Shown: piece by piece, positions 33,343 to 43,260 of the stretch
How the letters are laid out: each line of letters starts with the position of its first letter
Numbering within the stretch: the first letter of the stretch is position 1
Assembly: GCA_964540925.1 (NCBI GenBank)
Contig: CAZIOR010000001.1
Location: forward strand, 1-64,000
Origin: CAZFRF01 sp964540925
GTDB taxonomy: Bacteria; Patescibacteriota; Microgenomatia; Levybacterales; UBA12049
Length of the DNA: 64,000 bases
Direction: 5' to 3'
Notes under the pieces: generated by a model
What the model saw: only the letters and a program-made list of their open reading frames with translations
Told to the model about the DNA's origin: nothing
The model's database searches: none
Position numbers and translations under genes: made by a program

Positions 33343-34269
33343 TTAAGCGTTTAGAGTAAGTTTATATTGTGGAATTTTAGTAAATTTCAGTCTTTCTTTG
33401 TAACCATTATCTCCTTTACCTGCATCATATTTTTTGCATCCGAATTTAATTGCTCTTTCAATATTTACTGACATCGTAAACTTTCCTAAGCTAGGGACGG
33501 TATAATCGTAACCCATATTTAATCCTGTGTAGACATCATTAAATACAAATGCGTATCCAGCAGCTTTAATATCACCATTAATTAAAATTTTAAATAAATC
33601 CATTTTAAAAAGATTAAAAAGTTCTTTAAAAATCTCTCTTCTGTGACTCATATTAAAGGAGGAATTGTCTCCAAATCTATCTATGCTAAGCTTAAAAAGA
33701 AGTTCAAGATCATCAATTGTCCCGTCAATTATCTGGATATTTTCATCTTTTAGTTTATTTTTCATATCACTTTTTAAATTTCTTCTTGTTTTTCCTGTAA
33801 ATCTATCAATGTATGAGTTAAAATCAGTTAAGCCTTCAAGGTCTACTTCGAATCTATCGTTATAATGCTCAGACTCAATATTATTGACTGTGTAGGGTTT
33901 AGCCATTGAAGCTAAAATTGCATAATCATTAATTTGTTTCAGAAATTCTATTTCAAGGTTTTCGTATCCAGGGGCTAAAATTACTTTATTGTCATCAGTA
34001 TCCAGGCCACCAAAAAACTCTAAGAATGGTTTTTTGCCTTGAAGAAGTTTTTGACCAATTCCCACATTATTATTAAGCTGAAGAGCAAGTAAGCCAATTG
34101 GTTTGTCATTGTCATAACCTACTATAAAGTGGAGTTTTAGATTTAAAGGTTTGATCCAAGCATATCTGAATTCCCATTCATCATCGATAACTTTATGAGC
34201 GGAGAAGAGATTCCAAATTTGCTTTGCTTCCTCGAGATCTGTTATTACTTTAAATGTAATATTACTCAT
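33343..34269 (-). CDS. GNAT-fold acetyltransferase-like protein (BcsL/CelD group)
   Basis: This 308-aa protein resembles GNAT_acetyltransf_6 proteins, relatives of FemAB. Indicators are FTGKTRRNLKSDMKNKLKDE near residue 149, KAAGYAFVFNDVYTGLNMGY near 235, and KKYDAGKGDNGYKERLKF near 276. Such proteins are found with polysaccharide synthesis. Acyl donor and acceptor unknown. It is convergent with the racemase gene with no gap. Confidence 0.65.
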   Translation of the reverse strand: MSNITFKVITDLEEAKQIWNLFSAHKVIDDEWEFRYAWIKPLNLKLHFIVGYDNDKPIGLLALQLNNNVGIGQKLLQGKKPFLEFFGGLDTDDNKVILAPGYENLEIEFLKQINDYAILASMAKPYTVNNIESEHYNDRFEVDLEGLTDFNSYIDRFTGKTRRNLKSDMKNKLKDENIQIIDGTIDDLELLFKLSIDRFGDNSSFNMSHRREIFKELFNLFKMDLFKILINGDIKAAGYAFVFNDVYTGLNMGYDYTVPSLGKFTMSVNIERAIKFGCKKYDAGKGDNGYKERLKFTKIPQYKLTLNA

Positions 34270-34390
34270 GTAATAGGGTATATTATACGGTTTTTGACAA
34301 AATTATTCAATTTAATAAATTATCCTAGAGTTTTATGGACATTTACAATTTTTTTGGTATAATATAATCTTCAAATTAAGATAAATTATA

Positions 34391-35698
34391 ATGTCCGATA
34401 CTTTACATATAAATGACCGAATCACTTTAGCAAAAGGTCTAAATCTCAGCATAGAAGAATTTGACAGATTGGTTGAGTCTGCAAATAAAGCCTATGAATA
34501 TTTCAAAAATACTGGCCCTTTTTATGGCTCTGAGGAAATAAAAGAACCTACTTTTAGAATTACAGCTGAAGCTGTTTCGCTACCTTCTTCGGAAATAGAA
34601 AAGCTTAAAGTAATTGGTAAAGATTTAGTAAAACTTGGCAGGGCTTTAAAAAATCTTCCACAAAATTATAAAGATAAAATTGGTAATGATTTGGATTTTA
34701 GAGTTCCAGTTACGTTTAGAATTGATGCCATTCTAGATAATAGTAATAAGTTAGTTGTTAATGAGATTGAAGGAATGGATGGGGCAGTAAGCCTAATGAT
34801 TGCAGAGCAACTAGCTTATAATTTAAGGCCTGTAGCAAGTCTTACTCACGTTAAATTGATTGAACTTTATAAAAAGATGTTCCCAAATAAAAAAATTAGA
34901 CTTTGCTTTATTAGAAGTAATGTATCTACAAATCCCTATACAGCTAATGCTAGAAGATTTAATGAGCTTTTAGAAAGTTATTCAAAAAAAGAAATTACTT
35001 GTGATTTATTTGATTTTGAAGATATTAAATCAAACAAGGTAAATCCAGATTTTTCAAGCTATGATGGAATTTTTAATGATACCTATTTAAATCCTGAAGA
35101 ACTTTTTGCAGTTGGAGTTCCAGAGCAAAAACTTTTAACAGCAGGAAATTATAGCGCTTTGGTTGTTAAAGGAGTTTTTGCTTTAGTTTTTGAAAATGAG
35201 TTAGAAGAGTTTTTCATTGCTGAAATCGGTAAAGAATCTTTGGATAGGCTTAGAGAAATGTTTATTCCTACCCATTTTATAAATTCAATAGAAGATTTAA
35301 AAAGAGCAAGGGAAAATGGAAAAGTAGTAAAGGTAGCTTGGGCAAAAGAAAATATGGCAGTTGCTAATAGATCAGCTGGGGTTGCAGTTCCCAAAGGAGA
35401 AACAGTACATGCGACTGATGACAGGTGGAAAGAGCTAGAGCAGTATCTAGATTTAGGTTATACCTTGATCGCTCAAGATTTTGTTGAGCCTAAGAAAATA
35501 GAAGCGTTTTTGCGAAAAAAAGGGATAAGTTTAGAAAAAGTTAATTGGCATAATAGAATTTGTATTAAATTTGTTCCGACTAATAATCCAAATAACGAAG
35601 AAGTGTCAGAAGTTGAAATAACCGCAATGGAAGCAACTTTAGGACCAGATATTATTCCTGCAGGTAGAGCTTGTGCTTTTACAGCTGTGGTATTCTAG
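34391..35698 (+). CDS. Unrecognised protein, possibly ATP-grasp-like
   Basis: This 435-aa soluble protein is not firmly recognised. FRIDAILDNSNKLVVNEIEG near residue 111, GNYSALVVKGVFALVF near 251 and a basic/acidic C-terminal part (VEITAMEATLGPDIIPAG) are reminiscent of ATP-grasp ligases of the glutathionylspermidine-synthase type, but key nucleotide-binding residues cannot be confirmed by eye. It has TATAAT boxes near 34361-34366 and a short leader. It is followed 4 nt later by a secreted zincin gene. Confidence 0.45.
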   Translation: MSDTLHINDRITLAKGLNLSIEEFDRLVESANKAYEYFKNTGPFYGSEEIKEPTFRITAEAVSLPSSEIEKLKVIGKDLVKLGRALKNLPQNYKDKIGNDLDFRVPVTFRIDAILDNSNKLVVNEIEGMDGAVSLMIAEQLAYNLRPVASLTHVKLIELYKKMFPNKKIRLCFIRSNVSTNPYTANARRFNELLESYSKKEITCDLFDFEDIKSNKVNPDFSSYDGIFNDTYLNPEELFAVGVPEQKLLTAGNYSALVVKGVFALVFENELEEFFIAEIGKESLDRLREMFIPTHFINSIEDLKRARENGKVVKVAWAKENMAVANRSAGVAVPKGETVHATDDRWKELEQYLDLGYTLIAQDFVEPKKIEAFLRKKGISLEKVNWHNRICIKFVPTNNPNNEEVSEVEITAMEATLGPDIIPAGRACAFTAVVF

Positions 35699-35702
35699 TA
35701 TT

Positions 35703-36761
35703 ATGTCTAATAATAAAATACATGAGTTAAGACCACGTAGTAGTGTTGCTGGTTTAGCAGAATCAGAACGAACTATTCCTCAGTCAAAAGCAAAAGGAGC
35801 ATCTTGGAAAAGAAGATTTTTAAAAGCAGCAGCTCCATTAACCTTAGGATTAACGCTTTCATTTAACCCCTTGAGTGTATTTGAAGATAGTTCAGATACA
35901 TCGGTTGAAGCAAGTTTGCCGCATTCTCCTAGACATGAGGCAATGTCTTTAATAAAAGGTGAAGTTCTAACCACTAGTGCCAAAGAAGTTTATGAAAAAT
36001 ATGGTGTTTATTTAATTTCACTTAAAACAGCAGATGATGCAATGGAAAAATTGGGTATAAATTTTCCTGATTCTCCTGATGATTTAGACTGGACTCCAGA
36101 GGAAGTGAAAATTGTTGGTAAAGTTTTAGGTAATTTACCACCTAGCTTAACAGGTCCTATTAATGGCGAGCCTTTAGTTATTTTTAAAGGCGGACCTTCA
36201 TTGCAAGAAACGTGTAAAGATTGTTATGGTGGGTATTTTCATGAGGCTCATTTTGTAGGATTATCGAAAATTGCTACTGATGATTTAGAAAAGGATAACA
36301 ATATGCAATTAATTACCCATGAACTTACTCATAGGCGGGATGATTTAATGGGTAATCCACTTTGGGGCAGAGTAAATGATCTTTTACAGGGTAGTAGATT
36401 TGTAAATCTTCCATATTATAAAAATGATCCTGAAAGTCAGTTAGCTAAGTTAATGGATATAGGTACTTTCTTTGATAGAAAAACTGCAATAGCAACTTTT
36501 GGAAGCTTTATGTCTGATGATAGTTTTGTTGAAGGCATAGCTGGTCTTTCTCAGTTATATGTGAGCGGAGATTGGGAAAATTTTATGCGTACAGTAGGTC
36601 CTCTTACTGACGGAAAGGGTTACCGTAATATACCAAAAATAAAAACAAACGATTTACCAAATAAATATCCAGTAGCTGCTGCATTATATTTAGTTTATCA
36701 GGGGAATATGTTTGATGGCGTTCAATATTCTTCACAAGGTTTAATGATAAAAGACAAGTAG
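35703..36761 (+). CDS. Secreted or membrane-anchored zinc metallopeptidase-like protein
   Basis: This 352-aa protein has a basic N-terminal region, a hydrophobic export segment near residues 35-52, and the zincin motif HELTHRRD near residues 206-213 (HExxH). A C-terminal helical region with FVEGIAGLSQLY could supply the third ligand. Its overall pattern recalls peptidases acting on proteins or cell wall outside the membrane; exact family unknown. The start at 35703 is chosen over an upstream TTG that would overlap the previous gene. Confidence 0.6.
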   Translation: MSNNKIHELRPRSSVAGLAESERTIPQSKAKGASWKRRFLKAAAPLTLGLTLSFNPLSVFEDSSDTSVEASLPHSPRHEAMSLIKGEVLTTSAKEVYEKYGVYLISLKTADDAMEKLGINFPDSPDDLDWTPEEVKIVGKVLGNLPPSLTGPINGEPLVIFKGGPSLQETCKDCYGGYFHEAHFVGLSKIATDDLEKDNNMQLITHELTHRRDDLMGNPLWGRVNDLLQGSRFVNLPYYKNDPESQLAKLMDIGTFFDRKTAIATFGSFMSDDSFVEGIAGLSQLYVSGDWENFMRTVGPLTDGKGYRNIPKIKTNDLPNKYPVAAALYLVYQGNMFDGVQYSSQGLMIKDK

Positions 36762-36808
36762 TGCAAAAAAAGGTATAAGAAAAACTCTGAACTTATCTTT
36801 ACTGCGTA

Positions 36809-36836
36809 TTGACTTTTGCTTCAAATTAACTATAAT
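36809..36836 (+). promoter_or_regulatory. 16S rRNA promoter
   Basis: TTGACT at 36809-36814 and perfect TATAAT at 36831-36836 with a 16-bp spacer. Predicted start near 36843, about 265 nt before mature 16S. Confidence 0.75.
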
Positions 36837-36879
36837 AGAATTCACTATGTAAAGATTCTTGCCAAAGACAGGTTTTGAA

Positions 36880-36901
36880 CCCGCCTATGGCGGGATTTTT
36901 T
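36880..36901 (+). terminator. Terminator-like hairpin inside the rRNA leader
   Basis: CCCGCC-TAT-GGCGGG is followed by ATTTTTTA, a complete intrinsic-terminator shape about 40 nt after the rRNA start. It is enclosed by GTAAAGAT (36849-36856) and ATCTTTAC (36902-36909), which can pair. It may act as an attenuator overcome by antitermination. Confidence 0.6.
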
Positions 36902-36921
36902 ATCTTTACTAGCTAAATTTA

Positions 36922-36933
36922 GCTCTTTTAAAA
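36922..36933 (+). promoter_or_regulatory. boxA-like antitermination element
   Basis: GCTCTTTTAAAA resembles the rRNA boxA consensus TGCTCTTTAACA and lies between the leader hairpin and 16S, where NusB/S10-dependent antitermination is usually nucleated. By-eye match only. Confidence 0.5.
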
Positions 36934-37035
36934 TTTATCGGTGATAAAAATACGCAAGTCAATTCAAAGAAAGTGAATCTAAATTTTTAGAACTGGATCA
37001 AAGTAAACTTTCCTTTCAAAATCAACTTTTGTTGA

Positions 37036-37054
37036 CAATCAGGAAGTGGTAGGA
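37036..37054 (+). repeat. Upstream half of 16S processing stem
   Basis: The sequence CAATCAGGAAGTGGTAGGA is complementary to 38762-38780 over 19 positions with one G-U pair. It encloses the whole 16S gene and should form the RNase III-type processing stem. Confidence 0.85.
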
Positions 37055-37107
37055 ATCTCACTTACTCATCGTAGTAAGGAGTCAGATATTTTCTAATATC
37101 TGTTTTT

Positions 37108-38593
<1,486 letters not shown>

Positions 38594-38761
38594 TAAAATT
38601 TTTAACTTCTTGTAAGTTAAAAAGGGAAAGAGAGAAGGTACGGCAATCCGTCAAGTTCGCTTTTGCGAAAACTGACGAGAGAAATGTACATACACCTAAG
38701 TGTGAATAGCACTTATCCTTCCAATACTTTTGTATTAGGAATGAAAATCTCTATTCATTTT

Positions 38762-38780
38762 TCCTACCACTTCCTGGTTG
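38762..38780 (+). repeat. Downstream half of 16S processing stem
   Basis: TCCTACCACTTCCTGGTTG pairs with 37036-37054, closing a loop around the entire 16S precursor. Its presence after 16S, before a terminator, shows that 16S is processed as a single-gene transcript. Confidence 0.85.
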
Positions 38781-38802
38781 AAATTCCAGACACCGATATA
38801 TC

Positions 38803-38832
38803 AAAAAAAGCACCAATGAAGGTGCTTTTTTT
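38803..38832. terminator. 16S rRNA terminator (bidirectional form)
   Basis: AAAAAAAGCACC-AATGAA-GGTGCTTTTTTT forms a 12-bp stem with A and T runs on the two arms. It ends the 16S transcript; the shape could work on both strands. Confidence 0.9.
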
Positions 38833-38910
38833 GTGGTCATTTGAAATCTAGATATTGTTTTGTTAGAATCGCTATCTAATTGCTATAATTAAAGAGTAAG
38901 AATTTATTTT

Positions 38911-40041
38911 ATGAAAATTGGCTTATTTACAGACGGTTATACACCACTTATTAATGGAGTAACGACAACGGTACGAGATTTAAAACATTCGCTTCGCGAT
39001 ATTGGTCATGATGTGCACGTAGTTGCTCCAACTTTTCCAGATCACAAAGATAACGACCCTCAGGTATTAAGACTTAAATCATTTAGGTTATATAAAAATC
39101 CAGAACTTAGACTTTCATATATGTGGCCAGATAAAATTTTCCAAAAAGTCTTAATGCTTGATTTTGATATTTATCATGGTTTTTCTGGAGGTTCAATTCC
39201 ATCTCTTGGTTTAGCTTTGGCTAAATTTAGGAAAAAACCATATGTTTTTACGTATAACACTAGACTTAACCAATATACCCATTATTTCTTAGGCGGAAAA
39301 GTAATTAGACCAAAAGCTGTTGAAAAAATCGTTGAACTTTTTTGTAATGTTTGCGACGTAGTAGTTGCCCCAGCAGATTACGTAAAAGAAGAATTAATAG
39401 ACTTTGGTGTTAAAAAGCCAATTGAAGTAATTCCAAATGGAGTAAATACAGAGCAATTTAAACCTGGTGAAAGTAACTTTTTACAAACAGAATTGAGTCT
39501 GCCTGAGAATGCAAAAATAATCTTATATATCGGTAGGCTTGCTAAAGAAAAAGACGTTAGTTTTTTAATTAAAGCTTTTGCAAACGCAAAACTTACTAAT
39601 ACGTATTTTGCCATAATTGGAGATGGTCCAGAGAGAAAAAATTTAGAAAAATTGGTTAATAAATTAGGCATGCATGACAAAATTAAGTTCTTTGGTTTTA
39701 TTGAGCATGCAGATTTAGGAAAAGTATATAACAGTGCAGATGTCTTCGTTTTTGCCTCAACAACAGAAACTCAAGGAATGATTATTTTAGAGGCAATGAG
39801 TTCGGGACTTTCGGTGTTAACTGTAAAAGATAAAGTTTTTTCTCAATTTATTGAAAATGGGAAAGATGGTTTTATAGTTGATAAAAATGAAGCAGAATAT
39901 ATTGATAAATTAAAAGAAATATTAAATAGTAAAGAGTTGAGAAATGAAGTGGGTAGAAGCGCTAGAGAGAAAATAGTTAAGGATTTTTCTTTAGAAAAAA
40001 TTGCTAAAAGATTTGAAGCTTTATATAATAAATTAGTTTGA
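38911..40041 (+). CDS. GT4-family glycosyltransferase
   Basis: This 376-aa GT-B enzyme has FTDGYTPLINGVTTTVRDL at the N-terminus, the acceptor-side HGFSGGSIPSLGLALAKF near residue 90, VIPNGVNTEQF near 172, LYIGRLAKEKDVSFLIKAF near 208 and the donor-site EAMSSGLSVL near 294. The pattern fits the alpha-mannosyl/glucosyl-diacylglycerol or phosphatidylinositol-mannosyl group of GT4. It may glycosylate membrane lipids. The TATAAT lies about 21 nt before the ATG. It overlaps the next glycosyltransferase by 4 nt. Confidence 0.88.
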   Translation: MKIGLFTDGYTPLINGVTTTVRDLKHSLRDIGHDVHVVAPTFPDHKDNDPQVLRLKSFRLYKNPELRLSYMWPDKIFQKVLMLDFDIYHGFSGGSIPSLGLALAKFRKKPYVFTYNTRLNQYTHYFLGGKVIRPKAVEKIVELFCNVCDVVVAPADYVKEELIDFGVKKPIEVIPNGVNTEQFKPGESNFLQTELSLPENAKIILYIGRLAKEKDVSFLIKAFANAKLTNTYFAIIGDGPERKNLEKLVNKLGMHDKIKFFGFIEHADLGKVYNSADVFVFASTTETQGMIILEAMSSGLSVLTVKDKVFSQFIENGKDGFIVDKNEAEYIDKLKEILNSKELRNEVGRSAREKIVKDFSLEKIAKRFEALYNKLV

Positions 40042-40742
40042 AAATATCAGTTGTAATACCAGCTTATAACGAAGAAAAAAATCTCCATAAATGCTTGGAT
40101 TCTTTAATGGTTCAAGATTACCCCAAAGAAAATTTAGAAATTATTGTTGTTGATAATAACTCGACTGATAAAACTGTAGAAATTGCTAAAAGTTATGGTG
40201 CAAAAGTAATTGTTGAAGAAAAACAGGGAAATACTTTTGCAGCTAAAAGGGGCATGGATTCGGCAAGTGGTGAAGTTGTGGCAATGATGGATGCAGATAC
40301 AATCGCATATCCTGATTGGGTATCGCAAATTGCTAAATCATTTGCAGATCCTAAGGTAATTGCCCTAACAGGCATGGCAATTATTAAAAGTGGCAATAAA
40401 TTAATTGACGCTTTTTCAAGTTTATATTATCAAGTCTTTTTGTATTTTAATTTCCTAATTGGTAAACCGCATTTGACTGGATTTAATTTAGCAGTTAGAA
40501 AAACAATCTATGATAAGATCGGAGGAATAGATCCGAGATTTACAATGAGCCCAGATGTTGATTTGGGAATTAGGATGGGAAAAGTTGGAAAGGTAATTTT
40601 TGCAAGAAATGTTAAGGCTCATACTTCATTCAGAAGGTGGCAAGAAAACCCTCTTGAAGCATTCGTTACTTACTTTAAGGGTTACCTTTGGACGGTTTGG
40701 TTTAGAACTCCTCCTCCCGTAAAGCAACGAGCAGTACGATAA
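40038..40742 (+). CDS. GT2-family glycosyltransferase
   Basis: This 234-aa GT-A enzyme begins KISVVIPAYNEEKNLHKCL and has VVDNNSTDKTVEIA near residue 36, DADTIAYPDWV near 79 with the metal-binding Asp pair and DVDLGIRMGK near 174. The start is a TTG that overlaps the stop of the preceding glycosyltransferase, an unusual start codon supported by the perfect N-terminal motif. The acceptor is unknown, but co-translation suggests the same pathway as the GT4 enzyme. Confidence 0.88.
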   Translation: MKISVVIPAYNEEKNLHKCLDSLMVQDYPKENLEIIVVDNNSTDKTVEIAKSYGAKVIVEEKQGNTFAAKRGMDSASGEVVAMMDADTIAYPDWVSQIAKSFADPKVIALTGMAIIKSGNKLIDAFSSLYYQVFLYFNFLIGKPHLTGFNLAVRKTIYDKIGGIDPRFTMSPDVDLGIRMGKVGKVIFARNVKAHTSFRRWQENPLEAFVTYFKGYLWTVWFRTPPPVKQRAVR

Positions 40743-40784
40743 GCTTCATTTTGGCTTTAAATTTTGATATACTACATACTGTGT

Positions 40785-40858
40785 GGCGCGATGGTGAAGT
40801 GGCCTAACACAGCTGTTTGCAAAACAGCCATTCGCCGGTTCAAATCCGACTCGCGCCT
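40785..40858 (+). tRNA. tRNA-Cys(GCA)
   Basis: The acceptor GGCGCGA pairs with TCGCGCC; anticodon loop TTGCAAA in a GCTGT/ACAGC stem gives GCA. The T-arm GTTCAAATC is present. No complete CCA is encoded. Confidence 0.94.
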
Positions 40859-40871
40859 CAGTTAGTTACAA

Positions 40872-40943
40872 GGGTGACTAGTTCACTGGTAGAACGCTTC
40901 ACTGATAATGAAGAAGTACATGGTCCGATTCCATGGTCACCCA
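40872..40943 (+). tRNA. tRNA-Ile(GAT)
   Basis: The acceptor GGGTGAC pairs with GTCACCC; anticodon loop CTGATAA in a CTTCA/TGAAG stem gives GAT. It lies 13 nt after tRNA-Cys. The 3' end reaches into the terminal codons of the opposite-strand pyrD region but does not overlap it. Confidence 0.92.
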
Positions 40944-40945
40944 CA

Positions 40946-42061
40946 CTAGAAGTTTTCTCTCCCGATTGCTTCAGAAATATTTTTAAACCCATCTTTTTCT
41001 AAAAGCTTAGGTAATTCACTGTTTATTTGCGCTACTAAAGTTGGTCCTTCAAAGATAAGTCCGGTTATAAGTTGAACTAAACTTGCCCCAAGTTTAATTT
41101 TTGTATATGCATCTTCTGCACTAAAAACACCACCGCAACCAATAATAATTAATTTCTTTCCATAGTTTTTATAGGCAAGTTTTATTAACTCATTACTTCT
41201 TTTTTCTGTTGGTTTGCCAGAAAAGTTACCAACTTTAAATTTTTTAACTTCATTTTTTTGAAGAGATTTATCATTTCTATCTTTTTGTAAGTTGCCGAAA
41301 ATTACACCTTTTATATTGTGTTTTATAATTACATCTAACATTTTTTTTGTTGCATTATCTGTTTCATTGATTGGCATTTTTATAAAAATAGGTTTTTGAA
41401 CTTTTAATTTATCAACAGCAGATAAAAGTTCATCTAGATTTTTGGGGGGATAAAAAGAGATATTGCCATAAAGATTAGGACAGCTAATATTAAGTTCATA
41501 ATATGAATTTTTAACACTTGAGGTCTCAAATATTTTAAAAGCTGAAATAATGTCATTTACTGCGTCAAGTTGAGTTTCTTTTTTTCTAGTATTAGTTTTG
41601 CCAATGCTAATGCCAACTGGAATTACAAAATTTTTATTTGTTAGTTTGTTCGCAGTTTTAGTTGCTCCTTTATTTTTATATCCTTTGTTAACCATTAAAG
41701 ATTTTGACTTAGGGAGCCTGCCTAAACGTGGTTTTGGGTTACCCTCATATTCACCATTCGTAATTGTTCCAATTGTTTGAAATCCAAATCCCATACTAGG
41801 TAGAATCTGAGTTAATTTCGCATAGTAATCAAAACCAGCAGCTAGACCAATAGGATTAAAAAACTTAATATCAAAAAATGTTTGTTCAAGTTTTTTATTT
41901 TTCTTTGCGAATATTTTTTTAAGTAAGGAATTTGCTGGAGAAATGTTACCAGCAAGTTCGCCTAAAGAGGTGATTGTATTGTGAATAATTTCTGGGTCAA
42001 AAAGAAAAAATAACGGCTTGGCAATATTTTTGTAAATTAAACTAAATATTTTAAATTTCAC
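40946..42061 (-). CDS. pyrD: Class-2-like dihydroorotate dehydrogenase with Cys at the catalytic position
   Basis: This 371-aa protein oxidises dihydroorotate to orotate in pyrimidine synthesis. The N-terminal helical membrane-binding segment (FFLFDPEIIHNT), GNPKPRLGRLPKS near residue 110 and IIGCGGVFSAEDAYTKIKLG near 310 mark class 2. However, LNISCPN near residue 190 has Cys where class 2 enzymes have Ser, and GFDYYAK replaces the usual GFDKNGE. These departures raise doubt about its electron acceptor. Classical class 2 enzymes use quinones. Confidence 0.9.
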   Translation of the reverse strand: MKFKIFSLIYKNIAKPLFFLFDPEIIHNTITSLGELAGNISPANSLLKKIFAKKNKKLEQTFFDIKFFNPIGLAAGFDYYAKLTQILPSMGFGFQTIGTITNGEYEGNPKPRLGRLPKSKSLMVNKGYKNKGATKTANKLTNKNFVIPVGISIGKTNTRKKETQLDAVNDIISAFKIFETSSVKNSYYELNISCPNLYGNISFYPPKNLDELLSAVDKLKVQKPIFIKMPINETDNATKKMLDVIIKHNIKGVIFGNLQKDRNDKSLQKNEVKKFKVGNFSGKPTEKRSNELIKLAYKNYGKKLIIIGCGGVFSAEDAYTKIKLGASLVQLITGLIFEGPTLVAQINSELPKLLEKDGFKNISEAIGRENF

Positions 42062-42111
42062 ATCTCAAATTTTATGCCTTAATTTCTTACAATGCAAGCA
42101 CGATTTGAAGG

Positions 42112-42141
42112 TTGACAGTTTCTTCATAAAATCACTATTAT
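42112..42141 (+). promoter_or_regulatory. Promoter of the surface operon (leaderless arrangement)
   Basis: TTGACA at 42112-42117 and TATTAT at 42136-42141 have an 18-bp spacer. The GTG start lies 6 nt after the -10. Confidence 0.6.
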
Positions 42142-42147
42142 TAATAT

Positions 42148-43260
42148 GTGGATCCGAATTTATCAAACCCAAACAATCAGGGTAGTTCTCCTCATATTGT
42201 AGTACCTGCTCCAGGAATTCAGGGAAATGGTTTGCCTCCATTACCAAATGCTCCTCAACCAGCTCCAACAGAGCCAACTGTATTTTCGCAAACTCCAGTT
42301 TCAGATAAGCCTCTGACTTCTAATTCAAAAGATGGATATGACGACTTGCCAAAGCAAAAAACAATTAGTAAAAAAACAGCGGCACTTTTAATGGGTCTTT
42401 TTGTTGTTATTGCCTTGCCATTGACTGTAGTTGTTTCGCAAAGACAACAAACAACTCAAAGCGGAGCAGCAAATCCATTAGGCCCAGAAACGGTAATTGC
42501 CGTAATTAATGGTCAAAATGTATTAGAAAAAGATTTAGAAGTGGTAGCAGCCGAGCAATATGATCCAGATTCAATTGATAACGCTGCGCTAAAGGATGCT
42601 TTGCTGATCATTGAGGAGAGAAAGATATTGGATTTAGAGAAGACTCAAAAAAATATCATAATTACCGATGAAGAAATAGCGGTAAAAGAGGGAGATGGTT
42701 TTGATGCTAAATCTGCTTACTATGAAGTTTTAAAAGACAAAGTAACTCTAATTGAAGCTAAAAATTGGGAAGTTTATACTATTGGCTTTTGGGTGCCACC
42801 AACTGATGAGAGAGGAGATTTAACAGCAGCTGAAAAAAAGCTAGTTCAACAAAGACTTGCTGATGGATTAAAAGCACTAGATACTGCTAGGGATCAACTT
42901 GCTACCTCTAAATCAGCTTTAGATATTGCAAGAGATTTGGTTAAAAAATATCCTTCACTTGCACCTGTTTTGGGAGTTAATGGTTACATGTTAAAAGATT
43001 TAACTGGTAACGCAGATTTAAGTGATGTTCAAAATCCAAGAACCTACACCTATGAAACTTCAAATAAGGGTCAGGCTTTATTTGATGCAATTTATTCATT
43101 AAAGACTCCAGGGCAAATTAAAAAGGCCATTTCTGAATTAAGTAGCGGTGGAAATGTAGTTAAATTAGTTAAGTCTAATTCAACGGCAAAGTACAATACC
43201 TATGAAGCATGGCTTGCTGCAAAGAAAGCAACTTTAGTTAATGTAACGTATTCATTATGA
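42148..43260 (+). CDS. Membrane-anchored SurA/PrsA-like protein
   Basis: This 370-aa protein has a Pro/Asn-rich cytoplasmic head, a membrane helix near residues 78-97 and an extracellular part beginning VIAVINGQNVLEKDLEVVA near 115. That is the SurA-N chaperone signature of extracytoplasmic foldases. The middle has a heptad-like helix (KALDTARDQLATSKSALDIA). No clear parvulin domain is seen, though the C-terminal part may be a degenerate one. The GTG start is chosen because it follows the promoter by 6 nt. It heads a three-gene overlapping operon with two exported proteins it might help fold. Confidence 0.65.
   Translation: MDPNLSNPNNQGSSPHIVVPAPGIQGNGLPPLPNAPQPAPTEPTVFSQTPVSDKPLTSNSKDGYDDLPKQKTISKKTAALLMGLFVVIALPLTVVVSQRQQTTQSGAANPLGPETVIAVINGQNVLEKDLEVVAAEQYDPDSIDNAALKDALLIIEERKILDLEKTQKNIIITDEEIAVKEGDGFDAKSAYYEVLKDKVTLIEAKNWEVYTIGFWVPPTDERGDLTAAEKKLVQQRLADGLKALDTARDQLATSKSALDIARDLVKKYPSLAPVLGVNGYMLKDLTGNADLSDVQNPRTYTYETSNKGQALFDAIYSLKTPGQIKKAISELSSGGNVVKLVKSNSTAKYNTYEAWLAAKKATLVNVTYSL

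Larger units (their letters stand above)
36762..37107 (+). other. 16S rRNA promoter-leader region
   Basis: This gap holds the rrn promoter, a stem-enclosed terminator-like hairpin, a perfect 14-bp palindrome AGCTAAATTTAGCT (36911-36924), a boxA-like GCTCTTTTAAAA (36922-36933), a TTATC/GATAA hairpin and the upstream half of the 16S processing stem. No ORF is credible. Confidence 0.8.
38594..38910 (+). other. 16S trailer region
   Basis: This 317-nt stretch contains a TTTTTAACTT/AAGTTAAAAA hairpin directly after 16S (about 38600-38625), a TTCGC-TTTT-GCGAA hairpin within a CGTCA/TGACG stem (about 38650-38680), a CCAATAC/GTATTAGG hairpin, the downstream processing strand and a terminator. TATAAT at 38884-38889 belongs to the next gene. 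No tRNA or ORF is supported. Confidence 0.75.
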
